64,000 bases of DNA from an uncultured Oscillibacter sp. (GCA_947577075.1 CANPTW010000007.1:1-64000); one strand, 5' to 3'. Counted from the stretch's first letter, positions 8,239 through 16,343 are shown. The notes: generated by a model from the sequence alone, not told the origin. Translations and numbers: made by a program.

Positions 8239-8560
8239 GCACAGATCTCCTTACAGTATAGAACCTGACGTACTTCCTGCGGTTGTGTTTGGGCATCGCA
8301 AAGGGGTGAGGGCCCACAAATGACTTTGCCGCAGCCCAAGTATAGCATGACCATGCGGCCTTATCAACCCAAATCCTGTGCATGCCGCCTGTTCCCGTAA
8401 GCTGAAGGGCGGGTCTTTTTGGCCGCTCTGCTTTGGACGTCCCTGCCGGACGCCGGCCCTGGGGAGCGCGGGGCCCGGCTTTGCCGGACCCGCTCCAGTC
8501 ATAATGCCCGCCAACCTCCCATATAATGGTTCGGACAACCTTATGGGAGGAGTGGGAGCG
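8239..8560. promoter_or_regulatory. Divergent intergenic region with inverted repeat at the lipoprotein start
   Basis: No gene is visible in these 322 bp. CCTCCCATA at 8515-8523 and TATGGGAGG at 8542-8550 are a perfect 9-bp inverted repeat, with GGTT/AACC inside it. It overlaps a -10-like TATAAT (8522-8527) and the ribosome-binding GGGAGGAG of the lipoprotein gene. A second, GC-rich hairpin lies at 8465-8496. On the minus strand TATACT sits ~25 nt before the sigma-factor start. Confidence 0.4.
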
Positions 8561-9565
8561 ATGCGGAAACGGATGGCGGCGCTGGCGCTGGCCCTCTGCC
8601 TGGTGCTCGGCGGCTGCGCCCTGAAAAAAGAGGGAGAGGACGCGTCTCTGCTGGGCCGTGCGGCGGGGTTTGGGGAGGAGCTGGCGCTGCTGACGGTGGA
8701 CGGCCGGGAGATTCCGGCCTGGCGTTATCTCTACTGGCTGGCGTTCACCTGCGATCAGGTCCGGGAGAAATACAAGGATTCCGGGCTGACCCTGGACTGG
8801 GAGACGCCGGTTACCGGCGGCACCCTGGCCGACTACGCCAAGGATCAGGCCCTGGCCAACACGGCCCTCTATGCCACCGTGGAAAATTGGGCGGAGCGCT
8901 ACGGCTGTGTCCTCAGCGAGGCGGAACGGGCGGCCCTGGTGGAAACCTGGCGGGAGCAGGCGGAGGCCCGGGGCGGGGAAGAGGCGTATTTGAAAGAACT
9001 GGCGGACCTGGGCCTGGACCGCCTCCGCTCGGAGGAGCTGACGGAGGTGGGGATGCTTTACGCCAAGCTCTACCAGCTGTGCCTTGTGGAGGGCAGCGAG
9101 CTGTCGGGCCTTTTGGGAACGGTAGACAGCCTGACGGTGGACCGGATTCTGATCCGCAACGGGGAGGACCGGGAGGCGGCGCGGGAGAAAGCGGCGGAGG
9201 TCTTTTCCCGTCTCAACGGCGCGGAGGACCCGGCGGCGGCCTTTTCCGCCCTGGCGCTGGAGGGGGACGACCCGGCGGGCCCCAGGACCTTTCTGCCGGG
9301 GGACGGGACGCTGCCGCAGGCTTTGGAGGAGGCGGCGGAGGCCCTGGAGGAGGGCCAGTACTCCGGCATTTTGGAGTCGGAGGAGGGTTTTTCCATTCTC
9401 CGCCGCCTGGCAGGGGAGGGAAAGAGCCTGGCGGGGGAGGTCTTCGACCGCCTGCTGCAGGAGGCCGCCGAAGGGGCGCAGGTTCAGACCGCCCCGGCCT
9501 ATGACAGCCTGGACGCCGCCGCCTTCGACGCGGCCCTGTTGGAGCTGCGGGAAAATCGGGAGTGA
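8561..9565 (+). CDS. Lipoprotein with PrsA/SurA-like foldase architecture
   Basis: 334 residues. A lipoprotein signal MRKRMAALALALCLVLGGC puts the acylated Cys at residue 19. A SurA-N/PrsA-like helical region follows (VDGREIPAWRYLYWLAF, YAKDQALANTALYATVENWA). Around 205-300 is a parvulin-like stretch with FLPGDGTLPQALEEAAEALE and SGILESEEGFSILRRL. It probably helps fold exported proteins outside the membrane. The frame is open to 8378, but ATG 8561 has GGGAGGAG upstream and begins the signal peptide. The parvulin core is degenerate, so isomerase activity is uncertain. Confidence 0.75.
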   Translation: MRKRMAALALALCLVLGGCALKKEGEDASLLGRAAGFGEELALLTVDGREIPAWRYLYWLAFTCDQVREKYKDSGLTLDWETPVTGGTLADYAKDQALANTALYATVENWAERYGCVLSEAERAALVETWREQAEARGGEEAYLKELADLGLDRLRSEELTEVGMLYAKLYQLCLVEGSELSGLLGTVDSLTVDRILIRNGEDREAAREKAAEVFSRLNGAEDPAAAFSALALEGDDPAGPRTFLPGDGTLPQALEEAAEALEEGQYSGILESEEGFSILRRLAGEGKSLAGEVFDRLLQEAAEGAQVQTAPAYDSLDAAAFDAALLELRENRE

Positions 9566-9745
9566 CGGCGTCCCGCAAAACTGCGGGGGACCCGCGGCCC
9601 GGACCGGAAACCCGGGAAAGCTCCGGAGCGCATGAGGCAAGGGCTCCCCAAGGGTCCGTCTTTAAACACCCGCTGAGCCGGCCGGAGGGGAGAAGGACTG
9701 CCAAAAACGGGAAGCGGCGCCGGGGCGGGACTGGAAAACCATGGA

Positions 9746-9849
9746 TTTTCGTCACCTTGACGAAAACGGCCCCGATTTTGTCAAAGATTTAACGAAATTG
9801 TAAAACCTGACGAAAGACCATTGACGAAATGGGGAGGAGTCTCTATAAT
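9746..9849 (+). promoter_or_regulatory. Thiolase promoter with palindrome and repeated TGACGAAA operator sites
   Basis: TTGACG (9821-9826), 17 nt, TATAAT (9844-9849) is a near-consensus sigma-A promoter for thlA. Upstream, TTTTCGTCA-N3-TGACGAAAA (9746-9766) is a perfect dyad. TGACGAAA recurs at 9808-9815 and 9822-9829 (the last overlapping the -35), with a variant TAACGAAA at 9790-9797. This looks like a regulator array. The rest of 9566-9969 holds no gene. Confidence 0.75.
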
Positions 9850-9969
9850 GATATACAGAGAAAGGCGGTCAGCGGCTTGTCAAAAAATTGGCAATCCGCG
9901 CCCCGTCTCGCCCGTTGAGACTCCGGCGGCCCGCCGAGCCGCCAAAATATTACAAAACGGAGGAACATC

Positions 9970-11226
9970 ATGAAAGATCTTTATGTCGTGAACTGCTGCC
10001 GTACCGCCATCGGCTCCTTTGGCGGCAGTCTGAAGAACACTCCCGCCGCGGAGCTGGGCGCGATCGTGGTCAAGGAGGCCCTGAACCGCGCCGGCGTGGC
10101 GCCGGAGAACGTGGATGAGGTCATGTTCGGCTGCATCCTCACCGCCGCCCAGGGCCAGAACGTGGCCCGCCAGGTCTCCATCAAGGCCGGCATCCCCTAT
10201 TCCGTTCCCGCTTATACCGTGGGCATGGTCTGCGGCTCCGGCATGAAGTCTCTCATCGAGGGCGCCCGCTCCATCCTGGCCGGCGACTCCGATATTGTGG
10301 TCTGCGGCGGCACCGAGAACATGAGCGCCGCTCCCTTCGCCTCCATGGACGCCCGCTGGGGCGCCCGCATGGGCGACAAGAAGCTGGTGGACACCATGAT
10401 CAAGGACGGCCTGTGGGACGCCTATAACAACTATCACATGGGAACCACTGCGGAAAATATCAACGACATCTGGGGCATCACCCGCCAGGAGCAGGACGAG
10501 TTTGCCGCCGCCTCCCAGCAGAAGACCGAGGCCGCTCAGAAAGCCGGCAAGTTCGAGGCGGAGATCGTCCCCGTCCCCGTGAAGGTGAAAAAGCAGGTCG
10601 TGGACTTCAAGGTCGACGAGTTCCCCAAGGCCGGCGTCACCGCCGAGGGCATCGCGAAGCTGCGCGGCGCTTTCCCCGTGGGTCCCGAGTCCCCCAACCC
10701 CGAGGTTGTCCATACCTTTGAGGTCACCGGCAAGAAGGAAACCGAGGATAAGGGCCAGCAGCGGGTCACCGCGGCCAACGCCTCCGGAATCAACGACGGC
10801 GCGGCGGCCATCATCCTGGCCTCCGGCGAGGCTGTTGAGAAGTACGGCCTGAAGCCCATGGCCAAGCTCATCGGCTGGGGCCAGGGCGGCGTGGATCCCA
10901 AGATCATGGGCGTGGGCCCCGTGCCCGCCTCCCGTCAGGCCATGGCGAAAGCCGGCGTGACCATCGACGACATTGATCTCATCGAGGCCAACGAGGCCTT
11001 TGCGGCCCAGTCCATCGCCGTGGGCCGGGAGCTGGGCTTCGACTCCGCCAAGCTGAATGTCAATGGCGGCGCCATCGCGCTGGGCCACCCCGTGGGCGCC
11101 TCCGGCGCGCGGATCATCGTCACCCTGCTCCACGAGATGCAGAAGCGCCCCGAGGCCAAGAAGGGCCTGGCCACCCTCTGCATCGGCGGCGGCATGGGCG
11201 TCGCCACCGTCTTCGAGAAGTGCTGA
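9970..11226 (+). CDS. thlA: Acetyl-CoA C-acetyltransferase (thiolase)
   Basis: 418 residues. The enzyme condenses two acetyl-CoA to acetoacetyl-CoA, the first step towards butyrate. The catalytic residues are visible: Cys88 in MVCGSGMKS, His373 in GGAIALGHPVGASG and Cys404 in CIGGGMG. Most thiolases have about 390 residues. The extra length is an insert near residues 236-264 (FPVGPESPNPEVVHTFEVTG and on), just before the ASGINDGAA block. GGAGG precedes ATG 9970. It has its own promoter and is not clustered with other butyrate genes here. The CoA-transferase at 48.2 kb could complete the pathway. Confidence 0.95.
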   Translation: MKDLYVVNCCRTAIGSFGGSLKNTPAAELGAIVVKEALNRAGVAPENVDEVMFGCILTAAQGQNVARQVSIKAGIPYSVPAYTVGMVCGSGMKSLIEGARSILAGDSDIVVCGGTENMSAAPFASMDARWGARMGDKKLVDTMIKDGLWDAYNNYHMGTTAENINDIWGITRQEQDEFAAASQQKTEAAQKAGKFEAEIVPVPVKVKKQVVDFKVDEFPKAGVTAEGIAKLRGAFPVGPESPNPEVVHTFEVTGKKETEDKGQQRVTAANASGINDGAAAIILASGEAVEKYGLKPMAKLIGWGQGGVDPKIMGVGPVPASRQAMAKAGVTIDDIDLIEANEAFAAQSIAVGRELGFDSAKLNVNGGAIALGHPVGASGARIIVTLLHEMQKRPEAKKGLATLCIGGGMGVATVFEKC

Positions 11227-11380
11227 CCTGCTTTTCTTGAGAGACTGTAACGACACTTGATTTTGCGAAGCAAAATCTTAGTGGAGTACGTCCCCGGAGG
11301 GGAAAAGGATTCAAAAGAGCGTTCGCGCGCTCTGGCTGTCTGGTGTTTGACCGGGCTGAAGCGACGGCAACGCAGGATTG
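11224..11380 (+). repeat. Stop-codon-anchored 157-bp repeat, copy 1 (3' of thlA)
   Basis: Starting exactly at the thlA TGA stop, this stretch matches the minus strand of 14828-14670, which also starts at a gene's TGA. The first ~83 nt are about 90% identical; the rest is patchy. Hairpins are conserved: GATTTTGC/GCAAAATC and CCCC-GGA-GGGG. In copy 2 the loops change and one stem pair is kept as a G-T wobble. It may be a structured 3' RNA element or a small mobile repeat. Confidence 0.75.
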
Positions 11381-11429
11381 CGATGTCGATAGCGTTTGAG
11401 GGCGCGGCACACACATTTGGAAACTGCAG

Positions 11430-11451
11430 AGAGGGGCCTTCGGGCCCCTCT
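11430..11451 (+). terminator. Hairpin between thlA and the VOC gene, weak terminator
   Basis: AGAGGGGCC, loop TTCG, GGCCCCTCT. Only a short T-run follows, so termination may be partial and the VOC gene may share the thlA transcript. Confidence 0.55.
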
Positions 11452-11473
11452 TTGGCTGTGAGGAGAGATGTAC

Positions 11474-11872
11474 ATGAACGAGCATTATCGGGGCCTGGGC
11501 CATGTGGCCGTTTACACCCGGGATATGGAGGAGAGCGTTGCCTTTTATGAGAAGCTGGGCGGCTCCGTGAAGGGCCGGGGCGCCGTCTCCACGCCGGAGG
11601 GGGAGAAGAAGCTGGCGCTGGTTTCCTATGGCGGCGTCACGCTGGAGCTGATCCAGAGTCCCGGGGCCATGCCCATGGAGGAGGGGAACATTCCTCACTT
11701 TGCCATCCTGGTAGACGATCTGGACGCCGCGGCGGCAGAGATCCGGGCGGCGGGAGTGGATACCTTCCTGACGCCGGAGAAGAAGGTTTTGCCGGAGCTC
11801 TTCGGGGGCTTGCAGAACTGGTTTTTTACCGGGCCCTCCGGGGAGCAGATTGAGCTGCTGCAAATGCTGTAA
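11474..11872 (+). CDS. VOC (glyoxalase/bleomycin-resistance fold) protein
   Basis: 132 residues with paired beta-alpha-beta-beta-beta modules: GLGHVAVYTRDMEESVAFYE at the N-terminus and HFAILVDDLDAAAAEIRAAG at mid-length, ending FFTGPSGEQIELLQ. Likely metal ligands are His in GHVAVY, Glu in VTLELIQ, His in IPHFAIL and Glu in QIELLQ, as in lactoylglutathione lyase and methylmalonyl-CoA epimerase relatives. ATG 11474 is preferred over ATG 11468 because GGAG at 11462-11465 is properly spaced only from it. The substrate is not predictable. Confidence 0.85.
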   Translation: MNEHYRGLGHVAVYTRDMEESVAFYEKLGGSVKGRGAVSTPEGEKKLALVSYGGVTLELIQSPGAMPMEEGNIPHFAILVDDLDAAAAEIRAAGVDTFLTPEKKVLPELFGGLQNWFFTGPSGEQIELLQML

Positions 11873-11875
11873 AGT

Positions 11876-11912
11876 AAAAAGGCTTTCGCCATCGGGCGAA
11901 AGCCTTTTTTGT
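11876..11912. terminator. Bidirectional terminator between convergent genes
   Basis: AGGCTTTCGCC and GGCGAAAGCCT pair, flanked by A-rich DNA on the left and TTTTTT on the right, so it can end transcription from both the VOC gene and the minus-strand genes. Confidence 0.9.
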
Positions 11913-11924
11913 TTGTGCGCTGGT

Positions 11925-12170
11925 TCAGTGGAACAGCTTCCGGCCGAGCCAGATGAACAGGCACGCGCCCGCGACGCTGACGATCAGGTTGGCGATCCAG
12001 CCGTGGGCGTAAAAGCCCAGCAGGCTGAAGACCGTGCCGCCCACGGCGGAGCCCACGATGCCGATTAAAATATTGCGGAGCAGACTGCCTTCGGCGTCCA
12101 TCAGTTTTCCGGCAATCCAGCCTACCAGGGCGCCCATAATCAGGGAGCCAAGCAGTCCAAACAAATGCAT
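11925..12170 (-). CDS. GlsB/YeaQ/YmgE-family membrane protein
   Basis: 81 residues, nearly all membrane: three helices at about 3-22, 31-52 and 57-76. The Gly-rich pattern (LIMGALVGWIAGKLM, GIVGSAVGGTVFSLLG) is typical of the transglycosylase-associated / GlsB family, stress-induced small membrane proteins of unclear function. It lies 16 nt downstream of the radical SAM gene and is probably co-transcribed with it. Confidence 0.88.
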   Translation of the reverse strand: MHLFGLLGSLIMGALVGWIAGKLMDAEGSLLRNILIGIVGSAVGGTVFSLLGFYAHGWIANLIVSVAGACLFIWLGRKLFH

Positions 12171-12186
12171 ACGTTACACCCCTTCC

Positions 12187-12807
12187 TCAATCCTCAATAT
12201 ATTCCCGCACCCGGTAAACTGCGCCGATCTCTTCCTCGCAGATCTTCCGGCAGGCTTCGATCTCCTCCTTGGAAATCGTGTCCACCACGGTCATCATCAC
12301 TGTGGGTACGTACTGCCGCAGCTCCTTGGCGAAGGACTTCATGGCCTCGTAGGCCCCCTGCTGGACCGGGTGGCAGAGGGCGTCGTACTTCTCCGCCGTG
12401 TCGGTGTTCAACGAGATGGACACCATGTCGAACCGCCCGGCGAAGTCCGGGCAGATGTCCCGGCCGTGAATCAGGCTTCCGGTGCCGTTGGTGTCCATGC
12501 GGACGAAGGGCTTTTTCCCCTTGGCCTTCAGCTGGTCGACGACCCAGCAGATGTCGTCGATCCGGTAGCTGGGCTCGCCGAAGCCGCAGAAAACCAGCTG
12601 CTTGTACTTCGAGAGGTCCCGCCCCTCGATGTCCGCCAGGATTTCTTCCCGGGTGGGTTCCCGCGTAAGCCACAGGTTGTGGGTGTAGATGCTTCCGCCG
12701 TGCCCGTTATGCCGGAGGCAGAATTCGCAGTTGAAATTGCAGCGGTTTGTGGTGTTGACGTACAGGTTTTCCCCGTACTCATAGGTGATGGTAAAGCCTT
12801 TTTCCAT
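12187..12807 (-). CDS. TatD-associated radical SAM protein
   Basis: 206 residues. The 4Fe-4S/SAM motif CNFNCEFC has Cys23, Cys27 and Cys30. Further core features are CGFGEPSY and RMDTNGTG, followed by VSISLNTD. The short length and sequence fit the radical SAM family found beside tatD. Here tatD lies 2.7 kb upstream on the same strand, separated by three genes. ATG 12807 is used because AAGGAG sits 8 nt before it; an in-frame GTG exists 9 nt upstream. The substrate is not known. Confidence 0.85.
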   Translation of the reverse strand: MEKGFTITYEYGENLYVNTTNRCNFNCEFCLRHNGHGGSIYTHNLWLTREPTREEILADIEGRDLSKYKQLVFCGFGEPSYRIDDICWVVDQLKAKGKKPFVRMDTNGTGSLIHGRDICPDFAGRFDMVSISLNTDTAEKYDALCHPVQQGAYEAMKSFAKELRQYVPTVMMTVVDTISKEEIEACRKICEEEIGAVYRVREYIED

Positions 12808-12829
12808 AGAGTCCACTCCTTGTAAAATA

Positions 12830-13699
12830 TTAGCTCAGATGGATTTGGGACAGGGTAAAGACGCCGTCCTGGTAGAGGACCGCCGCGTCTACCTCCGCCG
12901 CATAGGAAAGCGTGGGATGGAAGCCTTCGCCGTCCAGCCAGGCGGCCCCGCGGAAGCGGAGGCTCTCCCCGTAAAAGAGGGGCTCCGGGATGACCTCAAA
13001 GCTGACGATGTCCCCGAAGCGGAACCCTTCGATGCACGCCGGGTCCCCATCCTCCTGCTCCTGCAAAAGCTCCGTGATGTCCGTCAGCTCCGTGCCCAGG
13101 ATGGAATAGGTCCGCCCGTTGACCGTCTCCACGGACATGGCTTCGCTCAGGTCCTCTCTGAAAAACTCCCAGGGGAGGGCGCAGTCCGTCAGGGTCCCGT
13201 CGGGGTTCTTCTCCAGGACGTGCAGCTTGTCGACGGAGACCCCGGTCCCGGTGCCGGGGTGGCAGATGACAATCAGCTCGTCCTCCCGGTCGTCGTCCAG
13301 ATCGAAGCAGTAGAGCCGGGGGAGGATCTGCTGGGACGTCAGCCAGGGCCAGTCGAACTCCGCCAGACTGTCCCCCCAGCGGATGAGGGCCTTGTCCCAC
13401 TGGAGGCCGTAGAAAGCGGCGTCCACCTCCGGCAGCTCCGCCGCCAGCACCGGGAAGTCGTCGTCCGTGAAAGGGCCCAGGGGCGGGATATCCGGCAGCT
13501 GGTATCCTCCTGCCGGGGCCCGGCCCTCCGTGATCTCAGCGGGGGTGGTGAGCTCCGTCAGCGGGGTCAGCGCGGGAAGAGAGGCGGTCTCTGAGACCGC
13601 CGGAGGCTCCTCGGGCGGGGCATCCGGTTCCGCCGGGGCGGGGGAGGCGCAGCCGGTCAGAACCAGCAGGAGAAGCAGGGAAAGCATTCGCTTTTTCAT
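12830..13699 (-). CDS. Lipoprotein of unknown function, paralogue 1
   Basis: 289 residues. A lipoprotein signal MKKRMLSLLLLLVLTGC gives Cys17. A Pro/Glu/Ala-rich linker runs to about residue 65. The body has WDKALIRWGDSLAEFDWPWL, an acidic DLDDDREDELIVI (like the FG-GAP or EF-hand-like repeats of surface proteins) and ends AVLYQDGVFTLSQIHL. The next upstream gene is a diverged paralogue with the same layout. Probably an anchored surface protein; function unknown. Confidence 0.75.
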   Translation of the reverse strand: MKKRMLSLLLLLVLTGCASPAPAEPDAPPEEPPAVSETASLPALTPLTELTTPAEITEGRAPAGGYQLPDIPPLGPFTDDDFPVLAAELPEVDAAFYGLQWDKALIRWGDSLAEFDWPWLTSQQILPRLYCFDLDDDREDELIVICHPGTGTGVSVDKLHVLEKNPDGTLTDCALPWEFFREDLSEAMSVETVNGRTYSILGTELTDITELLQEQEDGDPACIEGFRFGDIVSFEVIPEPLFYGESLRFRGAAWLDGEGFHPTLSYAAEVDAAVLYQDGVFTLSQIHLS

Positions 13700-13710
13700 G
13701 GAAAATCTCC

Positions 13711-14619
13711 CTATTGGTCATAGCTGTAAAGGTGAAAATCTTGCAGGGTAAACACGCCGTCCTCATAGAGAATTTCGGCGGACGTCTCCGCCACATAGCA
13801 GGGCATCGCACTGTCCGGTGGGCTCAGGCAGAAGGCGCCCCGGAACCGGAGGCCGCCCCAGTCCGTTGTCTCGAAGTTCGCGATCATGCCGGAGGAGGTC
13901 TTCTCCAGGTCCAGCTCCGGGCCATCATGCTCGTGATTGAACTCCACCAGCTCATGGCCCAGCATGGCGAAGGTCCTGTCGCCAAGCTCGGCGGTATCGA
14001 ACAGCTTAGGCAGTTCCTCCTGCCAGAGGCTTTCAGGGAAGGTGTAGGCCGTCAGGGTCCCGTCCGGGCCTTTCTCCAAAATATGCAGCTCTGCAATGGA
14101 GACTCCCGTGCCGCCGCCCACCCAGCAGATGACGGCCAGCTTCTCCGCTCCGAAGCCGCCATCAAGGCCCTTTATTTGAGGGAGGGTCATGTTGGGGCCG
14201 GGGAAGAGCGTCCAGTCAAACTCTGCTAGGCTGTCCCCCCAGCGGATGAGGGCGGTTTCCTGGGAGGTGTTGGCATATAGAGGAAGACCGTAAAGAACCG
14301 CGTCCGCCTCCCGGTCCTCCGCCAGGACGGCGATGTTCGGGCCGTCGGTGACCCAGCGCTCCGCGTTATTCCGGTATGTCCTCCAGTCTGTATCCAAGGG
14401 AAGGGGCGGCAGGTCGTAGACCTCCGCCGGGGCCCGCCCTTCCGTCACAATAGCGGGGGCGGAGATGGGTTCCAGCCGCCGGGGCTCCGGCAGGGAGATG
14501 GTTTCCTCTGCCGCCGGGGGCTCGTCCGGCAAAGGCTCCGTCTCTGCCGGGGCGGAGACTCCGCATCCGATCAGAAGGACCAGCGCCAGCGCCGGGAGGA
14601 AGAGCAGTCGTTTTCTCAT
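13711..14619 (-). CDS. Lipoprotein of unknown function, paralogue 2
   Basis: 302 residues. The signal MRKRLLFLPALALVLLIGC gives Cys19, followed by an acidic Pro-rich linker. It shares with paralogue 1 the block ALIRWGDSLAEFDW, the phrase GTGVSxxxLHxLEKxPDGTLT and the end ILYEDGVFTLQDFHL. It replaces the acidic DLDDDRE stretch by DGGFGAEKLAVICWVGG. ATG 14619 is chosen over an upstream GTG because it begins the signal peptide. It ends 11 nt before paralogue 1, so the pair forms an operon. Confidence 0.75.
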   Translation of the reverse strand: MRKRLLFLPALALVLLIGCGVSAPAETEPLPDEPPAAEETISLPEPRRLEPISAPAIVTEGRAPAEVYDLPPLPLDTDWRTYRNNAERWVTDGPNIAVLAEDREADAVLYGLPLYANTSQETALIRWGDSLAEFDWTLFPGPNMTLPQIKGLDGGFGAEKLAVICWVGGGTGVSIAELHILEKGPDGTLTAYTFPESLWQEELPKLFDTAELGDRTFAMLGHELVEFNHEHDGPELDLEKTSSGMIANFETTDWGGLRFRGAFCLSPPDSAMPCYVAETSAEILYEDGVFTLQDFHLYSYDQ

Positions 14620-14669
14620 AGATCCTGCGTCTCCTTTATTTCGTAATCCAATAAGCCCCAATCCCAGCA

Positions 14670-14828
14670 GGTCTTCCGTTACCGTCGCTTCAGCTTGGTG
14701 GCCCTCCAGACGATCAGCGCGTGCGAAAGCTCTTTTTGCCTGTTTTTTCCCCTTCGGGGACGTACTCCACTAAGATTTCGCGGAGCAAAATCAAGTGTCG
14801 TTCCAGTCTCTCGAGAAAAAGCAGGTCA
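14670..14828 (-). repeat. Stop-codon-anchored 157-bp repeat, copy 2 (3' of the DUF4253 gene)
   Basis: Read on the minus strand it begins with the TGA stop of the DUF4253 gene and continues CCTGC-T(5)-CTCGAGAGACTGG, matching copy 1 at 11224. It ends near the shared GCTGAAGCGACGG. It separates the DUF4253 gene from the lipoprotein pair. Confidence 0.75.
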
Positions 14829-15536
14829 GTCCCACCAGAAGAACCACTTGGTGGACTTGGACAGAGAGTCCGCAAGATAGCCTATGGACTCACAGCCCTG
14901 GTCCACAATGTCCGGGCAGAAGGCGTACTGCTCCATGGCCAGGTCCATGGCCTCCTCCCGCTTTACCGGGGCGGGAAGGTCGTATTCCAGCACGTCCCGG
15001 GTAATCACCGCCGGGACGGCTCCGTATTTTTCATACCAATATTTCGCGGCGGCCATTTGCTCCTCGTCGCTGGGGCACTCGTTCCAGCCGCCGAAGGGGA
15101 CCCAGGCAAAGACCTCCCAGGGGTGCTGGGCGGGAATCTCAGCCAACACCATGGGAATGGTCTTGTCCTGGTAGTTGCAGATGCCCAGGAAGCGGTCAAC
15201 GGCCTCGCCGCCCTCCATGGGGCCAAGGACCGCCTCGTCCGGCCAGGTATACCCATCCTCCTCCGCCGATTCCTTGAAGTAGGCGCGGCGCTGCGCAAAG
15301 AAGGCCTTACCCTCCGGCATCGCCGCCCGGAGCTTTTTCAGGTATGCCTCCGGAGACTTCTCCCGCAGGTCCTCCATCTCCTCCCAGTCCGCAGCCGACA
15401 CCAGCACCGGCACGAAGCCCTCTGTTACGCTTCGTATTTTTGCGGCTTGATAGGCTTCCATAATCTTTTCCACCGGGGTCCCGGCGGGGATCTCGGTGCA
15501 GGGGCAGGCTAAGAAAGCTTTCAGATTCTCAAACAT
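14826..15536 (-). CDS. DUF4253-type protein
   Basis: 236 residues, cytoplasmic, no signal. The C-terminal half has VFAWVPFGGWNECPSDEEQM, AAAKYWYEKYGAVPAVITRD and a terminal YLADSLSKSTKWFFWWD, the pattern of DUF4253 proteins of unknown function, some of which have been linked to immunity-like SMI1/SUKH neighbourhoods. ATG 15536 is favoured (GGAGG 8 nt upstream). It overlaps the tatD stop by 8 nt, so the two are translationally coupled. Confidence 0.75.
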   Translation of the reverse strand: MFENLKAFLACPCTEIPAGTPVEKIMEAYQAAKIRSVTEGFVPVLVSAADWEEMEDLREKSPEAYLKKLRAAMPEGKAFFAQRRAYFKESAEEDGYTWPDEAVLGPMEGGEAVDRFLGICNYQDKTIPMVLAEIPAQHPWEVFAWVPFGGWNECPSDEEQMAAAKYWYEKYGAVPAVITRDVLEYDLPAPVKREEAMDLAMEQYAFCPDIVDQGCESIGYLADSLSKSTKWFFWWD

Positions 15537-16323
15537 GTTCCGTTCCTCCATCCGGCGTGATCTTCGGGAACAGCCGCAGGCCGTTTTCCCAGGTGATCCG
15601 GGTCATCTCCTCCGGCGTGACGCCCTTCCACTCCGCTAATTTTTCGAGGATATAGGGCAGATTCCGGCTGTCGTTCCGCTTTCCCCGGAAGGGGACCGGG
15701 GAGAGGTAGGGGGAATCCGTCTCCACAACAATCCGGTCCAAAGGCGTGACGGCGGCCACCTCGGGGGCCTTTTGGGCGTTCTTATAGGTGATGGGCCCGT
15801 CGAAGCCCAAAAACCACCCCCGCTTTAAAAGCTCCTCCGCCATCTCGGGACTGCCGGAGAAGCAGTGAAACACCCCCCGGACCTCGGGGTAGTCCAGCAC
15901 CACGGCCAGGGAATCCCCGTGGGCCTCCCGGTCGTGGACGATGACGGGGAGATCCAGTTCCATGGCCAGCTCGATCTGCCGCCGGAAGACCGCCTGCTGA
16001 AACTCCCTGGAAGGGTTGTCCTTCCAATAGTAGTCCAGACCGATTTCCCCCACGGCCACAACCTTTTCGTGTCCGCAGAGTTCCCGGAGGGCGGCAAAGT
16101 CCGCCTCTTCCGTCCCGGCGCAGTCGGAGGGGTGGATCCCAACGGCGGCATAGACGAAGGGATAGCGCTCCGCCAGGGCCAGGGCGGCCCGTGAGCTCTC
16201 CAGCTCACAGCCCGGGTCCACCACCAACCCCACCCCGGCGGCGGGGAGGGCGGAGAGGACCCCGTCCCGGTCGGCATGGAAGCCATTGGAATCATAGTGG
16301 GCATGGGTATCGAAAATCGGCAT
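15529..16323 (-). CDS. tatD: TatD family metal-dependent hydrolase
   Basis: 264 residues with the full metal site: His7 and His9 in FDTHAHYD, Glu in VGEIGLDYYW, His in VIVHDREAH, His in GVFHCFSGSP and Asp in VETDSPYL. TatD proteins are 3'-5' DNases with proposed roles in DNA repair and quality control. ATG 16323 has AGGAGG upstream; the open frame to 16401 crosses a terminator. It is coupled to the DUF4253 gene. Confidence 0.93.
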   Translation of the reverse strand: MPIFDTHAHYDSNGFHADRDGVLSALPAAGVGLVVDPGCELESSRAALALAERYPFVYAAVGIHPSDCAGTEEADFAALRELCGHEKVVAVGEIGLDYYWKDNPSREFQQAVFRRQIELAMELDLPVIVHDREAHGDSLAVVLDYPEVRGVFHCFSGSPEMAEELLKRGWFLGFDGPITYKNAQKAPEVAAVTPLDRIVVETDSPYLSPVPFRGKRNDSRNLPYILEKLAEWKGVTPEEMTRITWENGLRLFPKITPDGGTEHV

Positions 16324-16343
16324 AGGCAGAACCTCCTGACAAA

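Noticed and set aside
8108..9640. 510-residue minus-strand frame
   Set aside because: It covers the lipoprotein gene antisense and overlaps the sigma gene; no domain is visible.
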